In this document: positions 10,732 to 19,417 of the stretch, piece after piece
How the letters are laid out: each line of letters starts with the position of its first letter
Position numbering within the stretch: the stretch's first letter is position 1
NCBI GenBank assembly: GCA_012033595.1
Contig: JAAUQL010000066.1
Location: 1-35,172 of the forward strand
DNA: 35,172 nt
From: Cyclobacteriaceae bacterium
GTDB lineage: Bacteria; Bacteroidota; Bacteroidia; Cytophagales; Cyclobacteriaceae
Reading direction: 5' to 3'
Notes under the pieces: model-generated
Seen by the model: only the letters and a program-made list of their open reading frames with translations
What the model was told of the DNA's origin: nothing
The model's database searches: none
Made by a program: the position numbers and the translations under genes

Positions 10732-12297
10732 ATGAAGAACACCCTCCTGCTCACCTGTGCAATGGTATTTTTATCGTATTGCACCTCCAATAAAAACCAA
10801 TCCGACGACGAATACTTCGTTTTGACCAGGGAAGAACTAACAGACAAAATTATGGGTGCCTGGGCTGCTCAAACCATTGGGGTAACCTATGGTGGCCCCA
10901 CCGAATTCAGATACCTAAAAAAAACCATTCCGGACAGCGTCAACATATACTGGTCAGACACCATGATGTTCCACTATATGACCCGCTTTCCCGGTCTTTA
11001 TGACGACATCTATATGGACTTCACTTTTATAGAAGTGATGGAAAAAGAGGGTATTGAGGCACCGGCCGCTTCGCACGCCGCGGCCTATGCCAATGCCAAA
11101 TACTGGCTATGGCACGCCAACCAGCAGGGCAGGTACAATATGCTCCATGGCATCAACCCGCCAGAGTCTGGTCATTGGCTCAATAACCCACACGCGGACG
11201 ATATCGACTTTCAGATAGAGGCAGATTTTGCAGGTATTATGAACCCGGGTATGCCCAACAGTGCTCTTGAGGTGTGTGACCGCGTGGGTCATATCATGAA
11301 CGCAGGCGATGGATACTACGGAGGGGTTTTTATGGCCGTAATGTACAGCTACGCTTTTGTCTCAAATGATATTGACTCGATTGTTAACCATGCGCTTGAG
11401 CATATACCAGCGCAAAGCACGTTTTATCAATGTATCGCAGATGTGGTCAAGTGGCACATAGAATACCCGACAGATTGGAGGAAAAACTGGCAAATGACAG
11501 AAGAAAAATGGGGAAATGATATTGGATGTCCTGATGGCGCAGCAAGCGATTTTAATATCGATGCAAAAATAAATGCCGCTTATGTGGTGATGGGATTACT
11601 TTATGGCGAAGGGGATCTGGGCAAAACGATGGATATCGCCACCAGAGCCGGGCAAGACTCTGACTGCAACCCGGCCTCTGCCGGAGCCATCGTGGGCACG
11701 ATAGTCGGCTACAATAACATTCCGGAGTATTGGAAAAATGGGCTGTCGCAAATAGTCGATATGGATTTTAAATATACTTCCACCTCCCTCAACGAAGTTT
11801 ACGATATCAGCTATCGGCATGCTATGGAAATGATTACCAAAAACGGTGGCGAAATAAAAGACGAAGTGGTGCGCATTAAGAAACAAGACCCTACTGTGGC
11901 TCCAATGGAACAAAATTTTGAAAATTTAGCCTTGGGTGAAAAGGATATTTTTGAAAAAAGAATACTCACACATGAAACACAGGAATGGTCGGTCTCTTTT
12001 GATGGTACAGGCGTGGTACTTCGGGGCAGCGTGGGCAACATCAACATGCCCAACAGCTACGCGCTTATCACCAAAGAGGAAACACTCGATGATTATATCC
12101 TTCTGGCGGATTTTTATATTGATGATGTCCTGGCGAAATCCATGAATTTACCACTAAGTTTCATTAGTCGGGCACCTGAACTATTTTTTCAATATCAACT
12201 CCCGGCTGGGCAACATACGCTAAAAATGATTATTAAAAATCCAAATAAAGCGGTCTTTGTAGATGTTTTGGATTTGATACCCTATGTGGAAAAGTAG
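10732..12297 (+). CDS. ADP-ribosylglycohydrolase-family lipoprotein
   Basis: Belongs to the DraG/ARH fold, whose cytoplasmic members remove ADP-ribose from proteins using two metal ions. This one is exported: the N-terminus has a signal sequence and lipobox LSYC with Cys17. Family motifs are GAWAAQTIGVTYGG (42-55), DDIYMDF (91-97) and GQDSDCNPASAGAIVG (307-322), where DSDC replaces the usual DxDT. After about residue 390 comes an extra C-terminal segment of about 130 residues, rich in beta strands, that could be a carbohydrate-binding-like module. The position, divergent from a GH92 mannosidase, suggests a glycosidase-type role on an extracellular substrate and not protein de-ADP-ribosylation; this is inference. 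Metal-ligand spacing looks intact, so activity is plausible. Confidence 0.85.
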   Translation: MKNTLLLTCAMVFLSYCTSNKNQSDDEYFVLTREELTDKIMGAWAAQTIGVTYGGPTEFRYLKKTIPDSVNIYWSDTMMFHYMTRFPGLYDDIYMDFTFIEVMEKEGIEAPAASHAAAYANAKYWLWHANQQGRYNMLHGINPPESGHWLNNPHADDIDFQIEADFAGIMNPGMPNSALEVCDRVGHIMNAGDGYYGGVFMAVMYSYAFVSNDIDSIVNHALEHIPAQSTFYQCIADVVKWHIEYPTDWRKNWQMTEEKWGNDIGCPDGAASDFNIDAKINAAYVVMGLLYGEGDLGKTMDIATRAGQDSDCNPASAGAIVGTIVGYNNIPEYWKNGLSQIVDMDFKYTSTSLNEVYDISYRHAMEMITKNGGEIKDEVVRIKKQDPTVAPMEQNFENLALGEKDIFEKRILTHETQEWSVSFDGTGVVLRGSVGNINMPNSYALITKEETLDDYILLADFYIDDVLAKSMNLPLSFISRAPELFFQYQLPAGQHTLKMIIKNPNKAVFVDVLDLIPYVEK

Positions 12298-12590
12298 AAG
12301 ATTAATTGCACTTATCTGAATTTTGGGGCAGGTATCGGTATTCGGAAACAAGCTGTGAATCAATCTGCTTCTTGCCTGCCATAGTTGCGCTGATAGGCCA
12401 TGGTACTTGCTTTCTTTTCCACGTTGCTTAGAAAGTAAGCTAACTAACATCAAGACAAAACAATACCTCCACGCGTTTTCCCAGCCCCCCCTGCTGTTTT
12501 GTCAGACCTGCGCGCGTTTTTCCGTAGATTAAAATTCAGGTTTTAAACTGAGTTTACTTTATGGTTGGTAGATTCAAAAAAAAGAAATAA
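12298..12590. other. Intergenic region before the tRNA terminator, no gene seen
   Basis: This stretch of 293 bases separates the ADP-ribosylglycohydrolase gene from the tRNA-Ser terminator. It has only short frames with no recognisable product on either strand, including a 77-residue minus-strand frame (12220-12453) that overlaps the preceding gene. Confidence 0.4.
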
Positions 12591-12621
12591 AAAACCCCTG
12601 GACGGGTAGTCGAGGGGTTTT
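12591..12621 (-). terminator. Rho-independent terminator of tRNA-Ser
   Basis: A 9-bp perfect stem (AAAACCCCT at 12591-12599, AGGGGTTTT at 12613-12621) closes a 13-base loop. On the minus strand it runs into a long T-rich tract (12576-12594). It begins 11 bp beyond the tRNA 3' end. Confidence 0.85.
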
Positions 12622-12631
12622 GATCATATTG

Positions 12632-12716
12632 CAGAGAGTGAGGGATTCGAACCCCCGGTACCTTACGGTACAACGGTTTTCAAGACCGCCGCATTCGACC
12701 ACTCTGCCAACTCTCT
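12632..12716 (-). tRNA. tRNA-Ser (anticodon UGA)
   Basis: The reverse complement folds into a class II tRNA of 85 bases. The acceptor is AGAGAGT/ACTCTCT with discriminator G73, and the D-arm stem is GCA/TGC. The anticodon stem GCGGT/ACCGT frames the loop CTTGAAA, giving anticodon TGA, which reads UCA. A long variable arm (GTACC-GTAA-GGTAC), diagnostic of Ser, is followed by T-arm GGGGG-TTCGAAT-CCCTC. Only CA follows the discriminator, so the CCA end is not encoded and must be added after transcription. Confidence 0.97.
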
Positions 12717-12812
12717 GGGTCGATTTGCCTTATTTTATATTACGATTTCAATCCGCTTTTTGGATTGGGACTGCAAATGTAGGAGTTTAATCTTTTCGCC
12801 CAAAAAAATACA

Positions 12813-13748
12813 TCAAATTATTTCTGGTTTCTCGTCATTTTGTGCAGCCGCCTGATCTATGCTGGCATTTACTTCATATCCTATCAGCAAGGTGATGGAG
12901 ATTAGGTATATCCAGACCATCAGTGCGATCATGGCACCAATAGAGCCATATAGCTTGTTGTATCCGCCAAAGTTGCTGATGTAGAAGGAAAAGAAATAAG
13001 AAACCAGAATGGCAAGCAGCGTAGCCACTACTGAGCCAATAGAGACAAACTTCCAACGATGGTGCAGCGCAGGACCAAAATAGTAAATGACCGATATGGT
13101 GAACTGAAGCATGATAAAAAGCACCAAAAACTTAAGCGCTAAAATACTGTAGATAAGAAAACCCTGGGTAAGAAAACCGTTTTCTACCATAAATTCCAAT
13201 ATACTATTACCCACGGTAAGCAATATTAGAGAAACAAAAAGTACCAAAGCCAGTATGAAGGTGAGAAAAGTGGCAATGAGCCGGGTGACCCAATAGCTTC
13301 GCTTTTCGATAGTTTTGTATATTTTGTTGAAGGTCTGCGCAAGTTCCATCATGCCATTGCTCGACAAAAACACCGATAACAACACACTAAAAGACAGCAG
13401 GTCACCGCGTGGCTTATTCACCACATCGTGAATGGTCTGGCCGACTTGCTTGAGCATAGCCACCTCTCCTACCAGCTCTATAATGTTTGCCCTGATATCG
13501 GGAAGGGGGACATATGGAATAAGAGAAAATAAAAAAATGATGGTGGGGAATACCGCCAGTGTAAAGCTATAGGCTACGCTGGAAGCTTTGTGCAGGATAT
13601 CGTCGTTTTTGATGTTGCTAAACAGGTTTTCCAGTATCTTGTATATCGATACTTCCTTGTTCCTGAGGTGTATATTGTCCAGGCGCTGGACAAGATTTTT
13701 AAATGTTCTGGAATCAGTGAGGTACCTGGTAAAATTAATCTTTGCCAT
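12813..13748 (-). CDS. YihY/BrkB-family integral membrane protein
   Basis: Member of the YihY/virulence factor BrkB family (once miscalled RNase BN), about 311 residues with six hydrophobic segments. Recognisable stretches are [39 protein letters not shown] and [20 protein letters not shown] followed by LLIGYEVNA. It acts in the inner membrane; its biochemical role is not established. In the sequence as given it is fused in frame to the thioesterase upstream. I place its own start at ATG 13748 ([10 protein letters not shown]), because the preceding T5 run looks one base short and the thioesterase would otherwise stop at 13735, overlapping this start by 14 bases. The C-terminus is short, polar and rich in Gln/Asn/Asp. 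Confidence 0.85.
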   Translation of the reverse strand: MAKINFTRYLTDSRTFKNLVQRLDNIHLRNKEVSIYKILENLFSNIKNDDILHKASSVAYSFTLAVFPTIIFLFSLIPYVPLPDIRANIIELVGEVAMLKQVGQTIHDVVNKPRGDLLSFSVLLSVFLSSNGMMELAQTFNKIYKTIEKRSYWVTRLIATFLTFILALVLFVSLILLTVGNSILEFMVENGFLTQGFLIYSILALKFLVLFIMLQFTISVIYYFGPALHHRWKFVSIGSVVATLLAILVSYFFSFYISNFGGYNKLYGSIGAMIALMVWIYLISITLLIGYEVNASIDQAAAQNDEKPEII

Positions 13749-14150
13749 CAAAAATGGTTTCAATAAATCTGTGATGCCCGGAGGAGCATCGCAGGCTCTT
13801 CCGGTTTCTTTATTTACAAAAGCCAACACGGTCTCACCTAAATTTATCAATTTTTTGTCTTCGTTGTATATTTCGTAAATGAAAGTTATCCTTTTCGCGG
13901 GCATTTCCTTTACCACTACCTGAATGGTGAGCAGGTCGTCGTACCTGGCCGGCCTGATATATTTGGAGGCGTTTTCAGTTACGGGCATTAGTATGCCTTT
14001 TTCTTCCAATATTTTATAGCTTAAGCCCAAACTGCGAAGGCTTTCTACACGTGCTACTTCATAATATGTGGCATAATTACCATAGTAAACAAAACCCATT
14101 TGGTCGGTCTCGGCATATCTGACCCTGACTTGTGTACTGTATATAAACAT
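13735..14150 (-). CDS. Hot-dog acyl-CoA thioesterase (YbgC/4-hydroxybenzoyl-CoA thioesterase type)
   Basis: Cytoplasmic thioesterase of the YbgC/FadM group, which hydrolyses acyl-CoA thioesters. The signature VRYAETDQMGFVYYGNYATYYE contains the catalytic Asp (TDQMG) and the conserved YxxYxxY region. As given, the frame runs on into the YihY protein, making a 445-residue fusion. Adding one T to the T5 run at 13750-13754 makes the protein end ...LLKPFFDGKD with TAA at 13735, a normal length of about 138 residues. The start at 14150 lies 3 bp after the mltG stop, so mltG, this gene and yihY form one operon. A real fusion remains possible but is less likely. Confidence 0.85.
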
Positions 14151-14153
14151 ATG

Positions 14154-15187
14154 CTATCGATATAGTTTTGCGTTGTTGAGTGCACGCTGATATCTGGCCG
14201 CGTGGATATTGTGCTCTCGAAGACTGGTAGAAAAATGATGGTATCCTGAAAAATCTTCCCGGGCGCACATAAAGATAAAATCGTGTCGGGCGTAGTTGAG
14301 CACCGCGTCTATATATGTGATGGAAGGGAATTGATGGGTCCGGGTGGCAGGCCTGCATACTTGTAGGTATTGTATGGTGAGTCGATGGTTTTATGAATGT
14401 TGAGCACCCTTTTGATGCTAAAATCGCCGGCGGCAAATACAAGGGTCGGGTCTGCCTGTAAGGCCATGCCCCTCTTCAGGCGATTCAGATATAGCCCGGC
14501 CACCACAGGGCTTTCATCCGCCTTGGCCGTTTCGGCCTGCACGATAGAAGCCAAGATCGTCACTTCTACCGGAGTCATGTCGAGGGCTTTGGCTTTGGCC
14601 ATCCGTTCATCGTTCCAAAACCGCTCGTATTCTTTGTGCATTCGATCCAGCAAGGCCATACCCGATATGGTCCAGTACACCTCGTAGGTGTCGGGAATAA
14701 ACATGCTGCGGAAGGTATGGTGATCAAATCCGTAGGACCTGACAATGGAATCGGAAACCAACAACTCAAGAAAATCACTACTGTTGAGTTCCAGGTTTAC
14801 GGTCAGCTTTTCGGCCATGCCTGCCAGCAGCCTGGCATTGTTGAAGGTGATACGCACCGGGTCTTGGGCTCCACTACGCAGTTTTCTGATCACTTCCAGG
14901 TTGGTAGCATTTTTATCGATCAGGTAGCGACCCGGCTTCACCAACTCATCGTAATCCATCAGTTTAGACAACATCCCAAAAGAGATCGGTTCGTTCACAA
15001 ACCCTTCGTCATATACTATGGATTGCACATCGCTAAACGCTGCTCCGCTTGGTATATACAAATAGCGGCTCTCTTTTTCTATCAGAAAATTGGGGGAATA
15101 TAATGTCTGGTAGAAATAAAAGGTAAACGATGACATCATGATGGTAACTACCACGAGGCCAAATATCAATATCTTTCGCTTGTCCAT
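14154..15187 (-). CDS. mltG: Endolytic murein transglycosylase MltG (frame broken once)
   Basis: Inner-membrane lytic transglycosylase (YceG-like) that cleaves nascent peptidoglycan and limits glycan length. The start is taken as ATG 15187 (MDKRKILIFGLVVVTIMMSSF), which opens a membrane anchor. The family segments are FIPDTYEVYWTISG, VEVTILASIVQAET (catalytic Glu in QAE), LYLNRLKRGMALQADPT and SPYNTYKYAGLPPGPIN. The frame then breaks: one C added to the C3 run at 14326-14328 gives GPINSPSITYIDAVLNYA, then FIFMCAREDFSGYHHFS, the expected C-terminal motif, and a stop at 14154. The restored length is 344 residues, the family norm. It heads the operon with the thioesterase and yihY. Confidence 0.93.
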
Positions 15188-15319
15188 AAGGTGTTGCAAA
15201 AATAAATAATTTACCAAAGAAAAAGTTAATCAAATTGCCGGCGGCACATATTCTTGACCTTTAGGCAAATTTTCCCGATTTTGACCAACTTTTCAATAAT
15301 TATATCAAATAGATTGCTC

Positions 15320-15955
15320 ATGAAGGCCAAAGCTGAATTTTTTAAACTTTACGAGGATAACCCGGAGCAAAAAAAAATCGATATCATTCTGAATGTTTTG
15401 CGCAATGACGGTCTTATTATCTACCCGACCGACACCATCTATGGTATTGGTTGCCGCATTTCCAGCAAAATTGCCGTTGACAAACTGGCCAGATTGAAAG
15501 GCTTTAAACCAGGAAAAGAAAGGTTTTCACTTATTTTCGAAGACTTAAGCCAGATTTCGGAATATGCCAAAAATATCCATACGCCCATATTCAAAATTAT
15601 GAAAAAGGCTTTTCCGGGTCCTTTCACTTTCATCCTGCACTCCAGTTCCAAGCTCCCAAAGCTGCTCAATTCACCTAAGAAAACCGTGGGCGTGCGCGTG
15701 CCAAACCACAACATACCGCGTACATTGGTGCAGCAACTGGGCGAGCCGATCATCACCACCTCCATCCGCGACGATGACGAAATCATAGAATACAGCACCG
15801 ATCCGGAACTGATCTATGAAAAATTTGGCAACCTGGTAGATGCCATCATCGATGGCGGATACGGCAACAATGTGCCCTCCACCATCATTGATTGTACCGG
15901 AGAAGAATTGGAAATAATACGGGAAGGGCTCGGTGATATCAATATGATTTTGTAA
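15320..15955 (+). CDS. L-threonylcarbamoyladenylate synthase (TsaC/Sua5/YciO family)
   Basis: Makes threonylcarbamoyl-AMP from threonine, bicarbonate and ATP, the first step of the t6A37 tRNA modification. The YrdC-like fold is shown by [34 protein letters not shown] (the KRxxxKP-type loop), [24 protein letters not shown] and PSTIIDC. The start is set at ATG 15320 (MKAKAEFF), not the upstream 15254 codon, because the family begins just before the YPTDT segment. The length is 211 residues, with no C-terminal Sua5 domain. It is divergent from mltG across about 130 bases and convergent with the next gene across a shared hairpin. It could be the YciO paralogue, and YciO-type proteins are less certain in activity. 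Confidence 0.88.
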   Translation: MKAKAEFFKLYEDNPEQKKIDIILNVLRNDGLIIYPTDTIYGIGCRISSKIAVDKLARLKGFKPGKERFSLIFEDLSQISEYAKNIHTPIFKIMKKAFPGPFTFILHSSSKLPKLLNSPKKTVGVRVPNHNIPRTLVQQLGEPIITTSIRDDDEIIEYSTDPELIYEKFGNLVDAIIDGGYGNNVPSTIIDCTGEELEIIREGLGDINMIL

Positions 15956-16023
15956 GAATTGATGCCCGAACGGGATATTAGCCTGTATAAAAGTTGGAGG
16001 ATGGTGCATAAGGCGCTGGAAAA

Positions 16024-16049
16024 AAAACCGGGGCCTAAGCCCCTGTTTT
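16024..16049. terminator. Bidirectional terminator between tsaC-like gene and small secreted protein gene
   Basis: The stem GGGGC (16030-16034)/GCCCC (16039-16043) with loop CTAA extends outward, past one mismatch, as AAAAC/GTTTT. It is flanked by A-rich and T-rich sides, so it can act for the plus-strand gene ending at 15955 and the minus-strand gene ending at 16049. Confidence 0.75.
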
Positions 16050-16369
16050 CAATCATTTAACAAGTAATATGAAGAGGTGTCTGTTCGCAACAAAAGGTCA
16101 CTGCGGCGGATCAGCGTCTTTAGCCGAGCATCGTCGCGATCGCGGCACTCATAGACCAATTGTTGGGCGGAATTGTAAATCTTGATGCATCTGTCAGCCT
16201 TCTCGGCAGGTGGCTGGTATAGCACATCTCTGAGCAAATCGAGCATCTCTTGCCGATCGAATTGCAAAGTGTGGTATTCGAGTTTTTCTGCTGGATGGGC
16301 TATGGATGTGGCGAAGCAGAGGTGCGTCACAAGGAAGATAGCGATGAAGGTGACGGTCGGGCTTTTCAT
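16049..16369 (-). CDS. Small secreted protein of unknown function
   Basis: I do not recognise this family. The start is placed at ATG 16369 (MKSPTVTFIAIFLVTHLCFA), which gives a clear signal peptide with a cut near FATSIA; an upstream in-frame ATG at 16396 is possible. The mature part is about 85 residues, charged, with two cysteines (DRCIKIY and VYECRDRD) that could form one disulfide. The end of the frame abuts a bidirectional hairpin, consistent with a real transcription unit. The antisense frames over it are shadows. Confidence 0.6.
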   Translation of the reverse strand: MKSPTVTFIAIFLVTHLCFATSIAHPAEKLEYHTLQFDRQEMLDLLRDVLYQPPAEKADRCIKIYNSAQQLVYECRDRDDARLKTLIRRSDLLLRTDTSSYYLLND

Positions 16370-16808
16370 GTTTTTTTTTGCTTGGTTGACCACCACTTAG
16401 CCAACACACATGCCAGTTAGCATTAGCGCCTGGTTATCAATAATTTATGATTTTTAAGATTGATGATGCCTAAAAAAGTGTTCTTTTTCGAACAGTAGGG
16501 CGAACAAGTTTGTACAGCCTGGTACCATTGCATGTTGATAATCAGACCAAGTCTGGAAGCGGTTCAAAAACCGGTAACAGATGGACCGGGAAAGCCGATA
16601 ATAATGTAGCGCTTACCAGGCAAATGCGTGATTCAGCTGTCTGGGCTGCCGGTTTTTACCTAAACAGCAGGCTATTCCAAGCTATGCGCACATTAAAAAT
16701 TGAACCGCTAAAATGGCTGATTAATCCAACTAATTTTTAATTTTGAACAGTTCTAAAAGTAAAGCATTTTTCACCATCCGAAACGCGATCGATAATTAAT
16801 TTTAATAC
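16370..16808. other. Intergenic region, no convincing gene
   Basis: These 439 bases separate the small secreted protein gene from the cyclic-nucleotide/SpoIIE gene. The only longer frame (16510-16740, plus, TTG start, 76 codons) has no recognisable domain and no supporting leader. The region should hold two divergent promoters. Confidence 0.45.
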
Positions 16809-18026
16809 ATGGAAATTGTTCAAATCTTACAAAAAGTACCATTATTCAGCGGTTTGGACAGCCATTCTCTCAGTGCCATCACACCTTTGTTTGAAGCGGA
16901 AGTATTTCCGGCAAAGTCAAAAATACTCCGCGAGGGCGAGTTTGGCGATTCTATGTTTATCATTGCCAACGGCGAAGTAAGCGTGACCAAGTTTAGTGAC
17001 GAAGGCAAGGAAATATTGATCACCAACATGAAAAGTGGCTCTTACTTTGGCGAGGTGGCTCTGATCGACAATCAACCCCGGTCGGCCAATATCAATGCAG
17101 AAAACGAATTGAGCGTTTTGCGTCTGCGCAAAAGTGCCTTTGAAAAGTTGCTTATAGAAGACAAAACCTTTGCGATCAATTTCTACCGCAACCTGTTGAA
17201 TGAGACCCTAGAAAGGATGCGTGAGACAGCCACCAACCTCACTTCATCCAAGACGGTTCTCGATCAGAAAAGTACCCGACTCGACCAAATGGATGCCGAA
17301 CTTTCAGATGCCAAAATTGTTCAGGACTACTTCATCAGTCAGGATCCAAAAACCACGGAGATATTCAAACAATGCGGCATCAGGGAAACCTATATTTATA
17401 AACCTTTCCTGGAAGTTGGCGGAGATTTTCTAAATTTAAAGAGTTTTGAAAACCAGCAGGTGGGCTTTATCATTGCCGATGTGATGGGGCACGGCATATC
17501 GGCCGCTTTGGCCACGGGGGTGTTGCGAAGTGCGTTCGCAATTTTTTCAAAGTCTTTTGGCTCAAAGCCTGTAGCGCTAATGAACCACCTCAACGAACAC
17601 TTCTACGAGATTTTCACCTCCCTGTTTGCCACCAGTTACTACGCCCTCATCGATATTGGCAACTATACCGTCACCCTGAGTAAAGGCGGCCACATGCACC
17701 CCCTCATCTGGCAGTCGCGTACCAACACGCTGCTTTCGGTAGATCTACCCGGCCCCGGGCTGGGCATTATTCCTAAGGCGCAGTTCCATGCGCTCACCAT
17801 CACTATAGAAAAAGGCGACAAAATGTTGTTTTTTACCGATGGCATCATCGAGCAGCGCAACTACGAAGGGGAAATGTTTTCAGAAGAAAGATTAAAGCAA
17901 TTGTACATTAAGTATTGTCAGGAACGTCACGAAAATATCGTTCAGTCCATTTATGATGATTTTACCATCTTCAATGACCACAACGAATTGCAAGACGACA
18001 TCACGCTATTCCTGCTGGAGTTTTAA
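16809..18026 (+). CDS. Cyclic-nucleotide-binding domain + SpoIIE/RsbU-type PP2C phosphatase
   Basis: Signalling protein that joins a CAP-like sensor to a serine/threonine phosphatase. Residues 1-120 are a cNMP-binding beta-barrel with the phosphate-binding cassette FGEVALIDNQPRSA (80-93), which keeps the Glu and Arg that contact cyclic nucleotide. Residues 125-170 are a heptad-like helical linker. Residues 190-405 are a PP2C/SpoIIE domain with metal-binding residues in GGDF (204-207), DVMGHG (224-229), FTDG (342-345) and DD (396-397). There is no membrane segment, so it is cytoplasmic. It probably dephosphorylates an anti-sigma-factor antagonist in response to cAMP or c-di-GMP-like ligands, but no STAS or anti-sigma gene is nearby, so the partner is unknown. 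Confidence 0.92.
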   Translation: MEIVQILQKVPLFSGLDSHSLSAITPLFEAEVFPAKSKILREGEFGDSMFIIANGEVSVTKFSDEGKEILITNMKSGSYFGEVALIDNQPRSANINAENELSVLRLRKSAFEKLLIEDKTFAINFYRNLLNETLERMRETATNLTSSKTVLDQKSTRLDQMDAELSDAKIVQDYFISQDPKTTEIFKQCGIRETYIYKPFLEVGGDFLNLKSFENQQVGFIIADVMGHGISAALATGVLRSAFAIFSKSFGSKPVALMNHLNEHFYEIFTSLFATSYYALIDIGNYTVTLSKGGHMHPLIWQSRTNTLLSVDLPGPGLGIIPKAQFHALTITIEKGDKMLFFTDGIIEQRNYEGEMFSEERLKQLYIKYCQERHENIVQSIYDDFTIFNDHNELQDDITLFLLEF

Positions 18027-18127
18027 CTGTTTAAGTCATAGCCTCAACCCATACTATAACCCGGCTTCCGAACTTTCGTTGGTGACAACTAAACAAATTA
18101 GCAAATCAACAAGTCAACATTTCAGCA

Positions 18128-18135
18128 TATATTTG
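18128..18135 (+). promoter_or_regulatory. Candidate -7 box of the smpB operon
   Basis: TATATTTG matches the Bacteroidota -7 consensus TAnnTTTG exactly and lies 26 bases before the smpB start codon. No TTG is found at the usual -33 distance, so the call is moderate. Confidence 0.4.
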
Positions 18136-18160
18136 CACCATCATAAATCAGCAAAAAGAC

Positions 18161-18625
18161 GTGTCTAAAAAAGAAAAAGACCCCAACAACATCAATATAA
18201 AAAACAAAAAAGCAAGCTTCGAATATGAATTTATAGATAAATATGTGGCAGGATTGGTGCTTCAGGGCTCGGAGATCAAATCGATTCGCGACGGTAAAGT
18301 AAACCTGCAGGCTTCCTATTGTATCGTACACAATGGTGAAGCTTTTGTGAAGGAACTGCACATTTCGCCATACAAAGAAGCTTCGTACCTCAACCACGAA
18401 CCCAAGCAACAGCGCAAGCTTTTGCTGAGCAAGCGGGAAATAAAAAAACTCGAAGCCAAAACACAAGAACAGGGACTAACCATTGTGCCGGTTCGTTTGT
18501 TTGTGACGAATAAGGGATTAGCCAAACTAGAAATTGCCCTGGCCAAAGGCAAAAAACTCCACGACAAGCGGCACGACATCAAAGAAAAAGACTTAAAGAA
18601 AGACCTTGAAAGGCTAAGGATTTAA
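18161..18625 (+). CDS. smpB: SsrA-binding protein SmpB
   Basis: Binds tmRNA and brings it to stalled ribosomes in trans-translation. The 154-residue sequence has the family's core: KKASFEYEFIDKYVAGLVLQGSEIKSIRDGKVNL, HISPYKEAS, RKLLLSKREI and the basic tail KGKKLHDKRHDIKEKD, which reaches into the decoding site. The start is GTG at 18161 (MSKKEKDP after formylation), since no in-frame ATG fits. The stop TAA is followed directly by the next gene's ATG, so the two are translationally coupled. Confidence 0.96.
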   Translation: MSKKEKDPNNINIKNKKASFEYEFIDKYVAGLVLQGSEIKSIRDGKVNLQASYCIVHNGEAFVKELHISPYKEASYLNHEPKQQRKLLLSKREIKKLEAKTQEQGLTIVPVRLFVTNKGLAKLEIALAKGKKLHDKRHDIKEKDLKKDLERLRI

Positions 18626-19417
18626 ATGGAATCGCATAAAAAAGGAATTTGCAGGTTGGGCGTAGTGCCGGTAAGGAACGAGCCCAAAGAACAGGCGGAA
18701 ATGGTCACCCAATTGTTGTTTGGCGACCATTACACCATAGTGGAAGAAAGCAAGGATGCCCGGTGGTTCAGGATCAGGATTGAGTTCGACCAGTATGAAG
18801 GCTGGATAAGTTCCAACCAGCACAACGAAATTTCAGAAGCCTATTTTCACCACCTCAACCACACGGAGTTTAAGATATCCACCGACATTACCTCTACTAT
18901 TCTTTACAAAAAGAGGTTGATACAAATCGTGAAGGGCAGTGTATTGCCCATATCGAGTTCGGAACTTTTTGAAGTGAACGAGCAATTTGCCTTTAATGGC
19001 AGCTCAAAAAATTTGGGAGAAAAACTACACGTTGATTTTTTGAAGCAAACCATTACCAGCTATATGAATGCCCCCTACCTCTGGGGTGGCAAAACACCTT
19101 TTGGTATTGATTGTTCCGGCTTTACACAGCAGGTATTCAAACTATGTGGGTATAAACTCAAGCGCGATGCGAGCCAGCAATACCTGCAAGGCATTCGTGT
19201 AGAAAATCTGGAGGAGGCTCAGCCCGGTGATTTGGCTTTTTTCAAATCAGAGCAAGGAAACATCACTCATGTGGGTATCGTAATGGACACATTGGAAATT
19301 TACCACGCCTCCGGCTATGTGAGAAAAGATAAAATCGATGAAAAAGGAATATTTAATGAGGAATTATCGACATACACTCATAAATTAGCCGGATTACGCA
19401 GGATCTTTAAGACATGA
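18626..19417 (+). CDS. NlpC/P60 (C40) peptidase with SH3-like N-terminal region
   Basis: Cysteine peptidase that cuts D-gamma-Glu-diaminopimelate bonds in cell-wall peptides. The catalytic domain spans about 135-263: Cys163 in PFGIDCSGF, His215 in ITHVGIV and a third polar residue His227 in IYHASG. Residues 5-130 resemble one or two bacterial SH3 domains (VVPVRNEP, WFRIRIEFDQYEGWI). No signal peptide is visible at the ATG chosen, which follows the smpB stop directly; related proteins are sometimes cytoplasmic and recycle wall peptides. The stop overlaps the next start by four bases (ATGA). The length is typical. Confidence 0.92.
   Translation: MESHKKGICRLGVVPVRNEPKEQAEMVTQLLFGDHYTIVEESKDARWFRIRIEFDQYEGWISSNQHNEISEAYFHHLNHTEFKISTDITSTILYKKRLIQIVKGSVLPISSSELFEVNEQFAFNGSSKNLGEKLHVDFLKQTITSYMNAPYLWGGKTPFGIDCSGFTQQVFKLCGYKLKRDASQQYLQGIRVENLEEAQPGDLAFFKSEQGNITHVGIVMDTLEIYHASGYVRKDKIDEKGIFNEELSTYTHKLAGLRRIFKT

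Noticed and set aside
12749-12767. Inverted repeat CAATCC/GGATTG between yihY and tRNA-Ser.
   Set aside because: The 6-bp stem is not followed by a T run on either strand, so it is not called as a terminator.
16510-16740. A 76-codon plus-strand frame starting with TTG.
   Set aside because: It has no domain, no leader or RBS, unremarkable composition, and lies in a region expected to hold divergent promoters.
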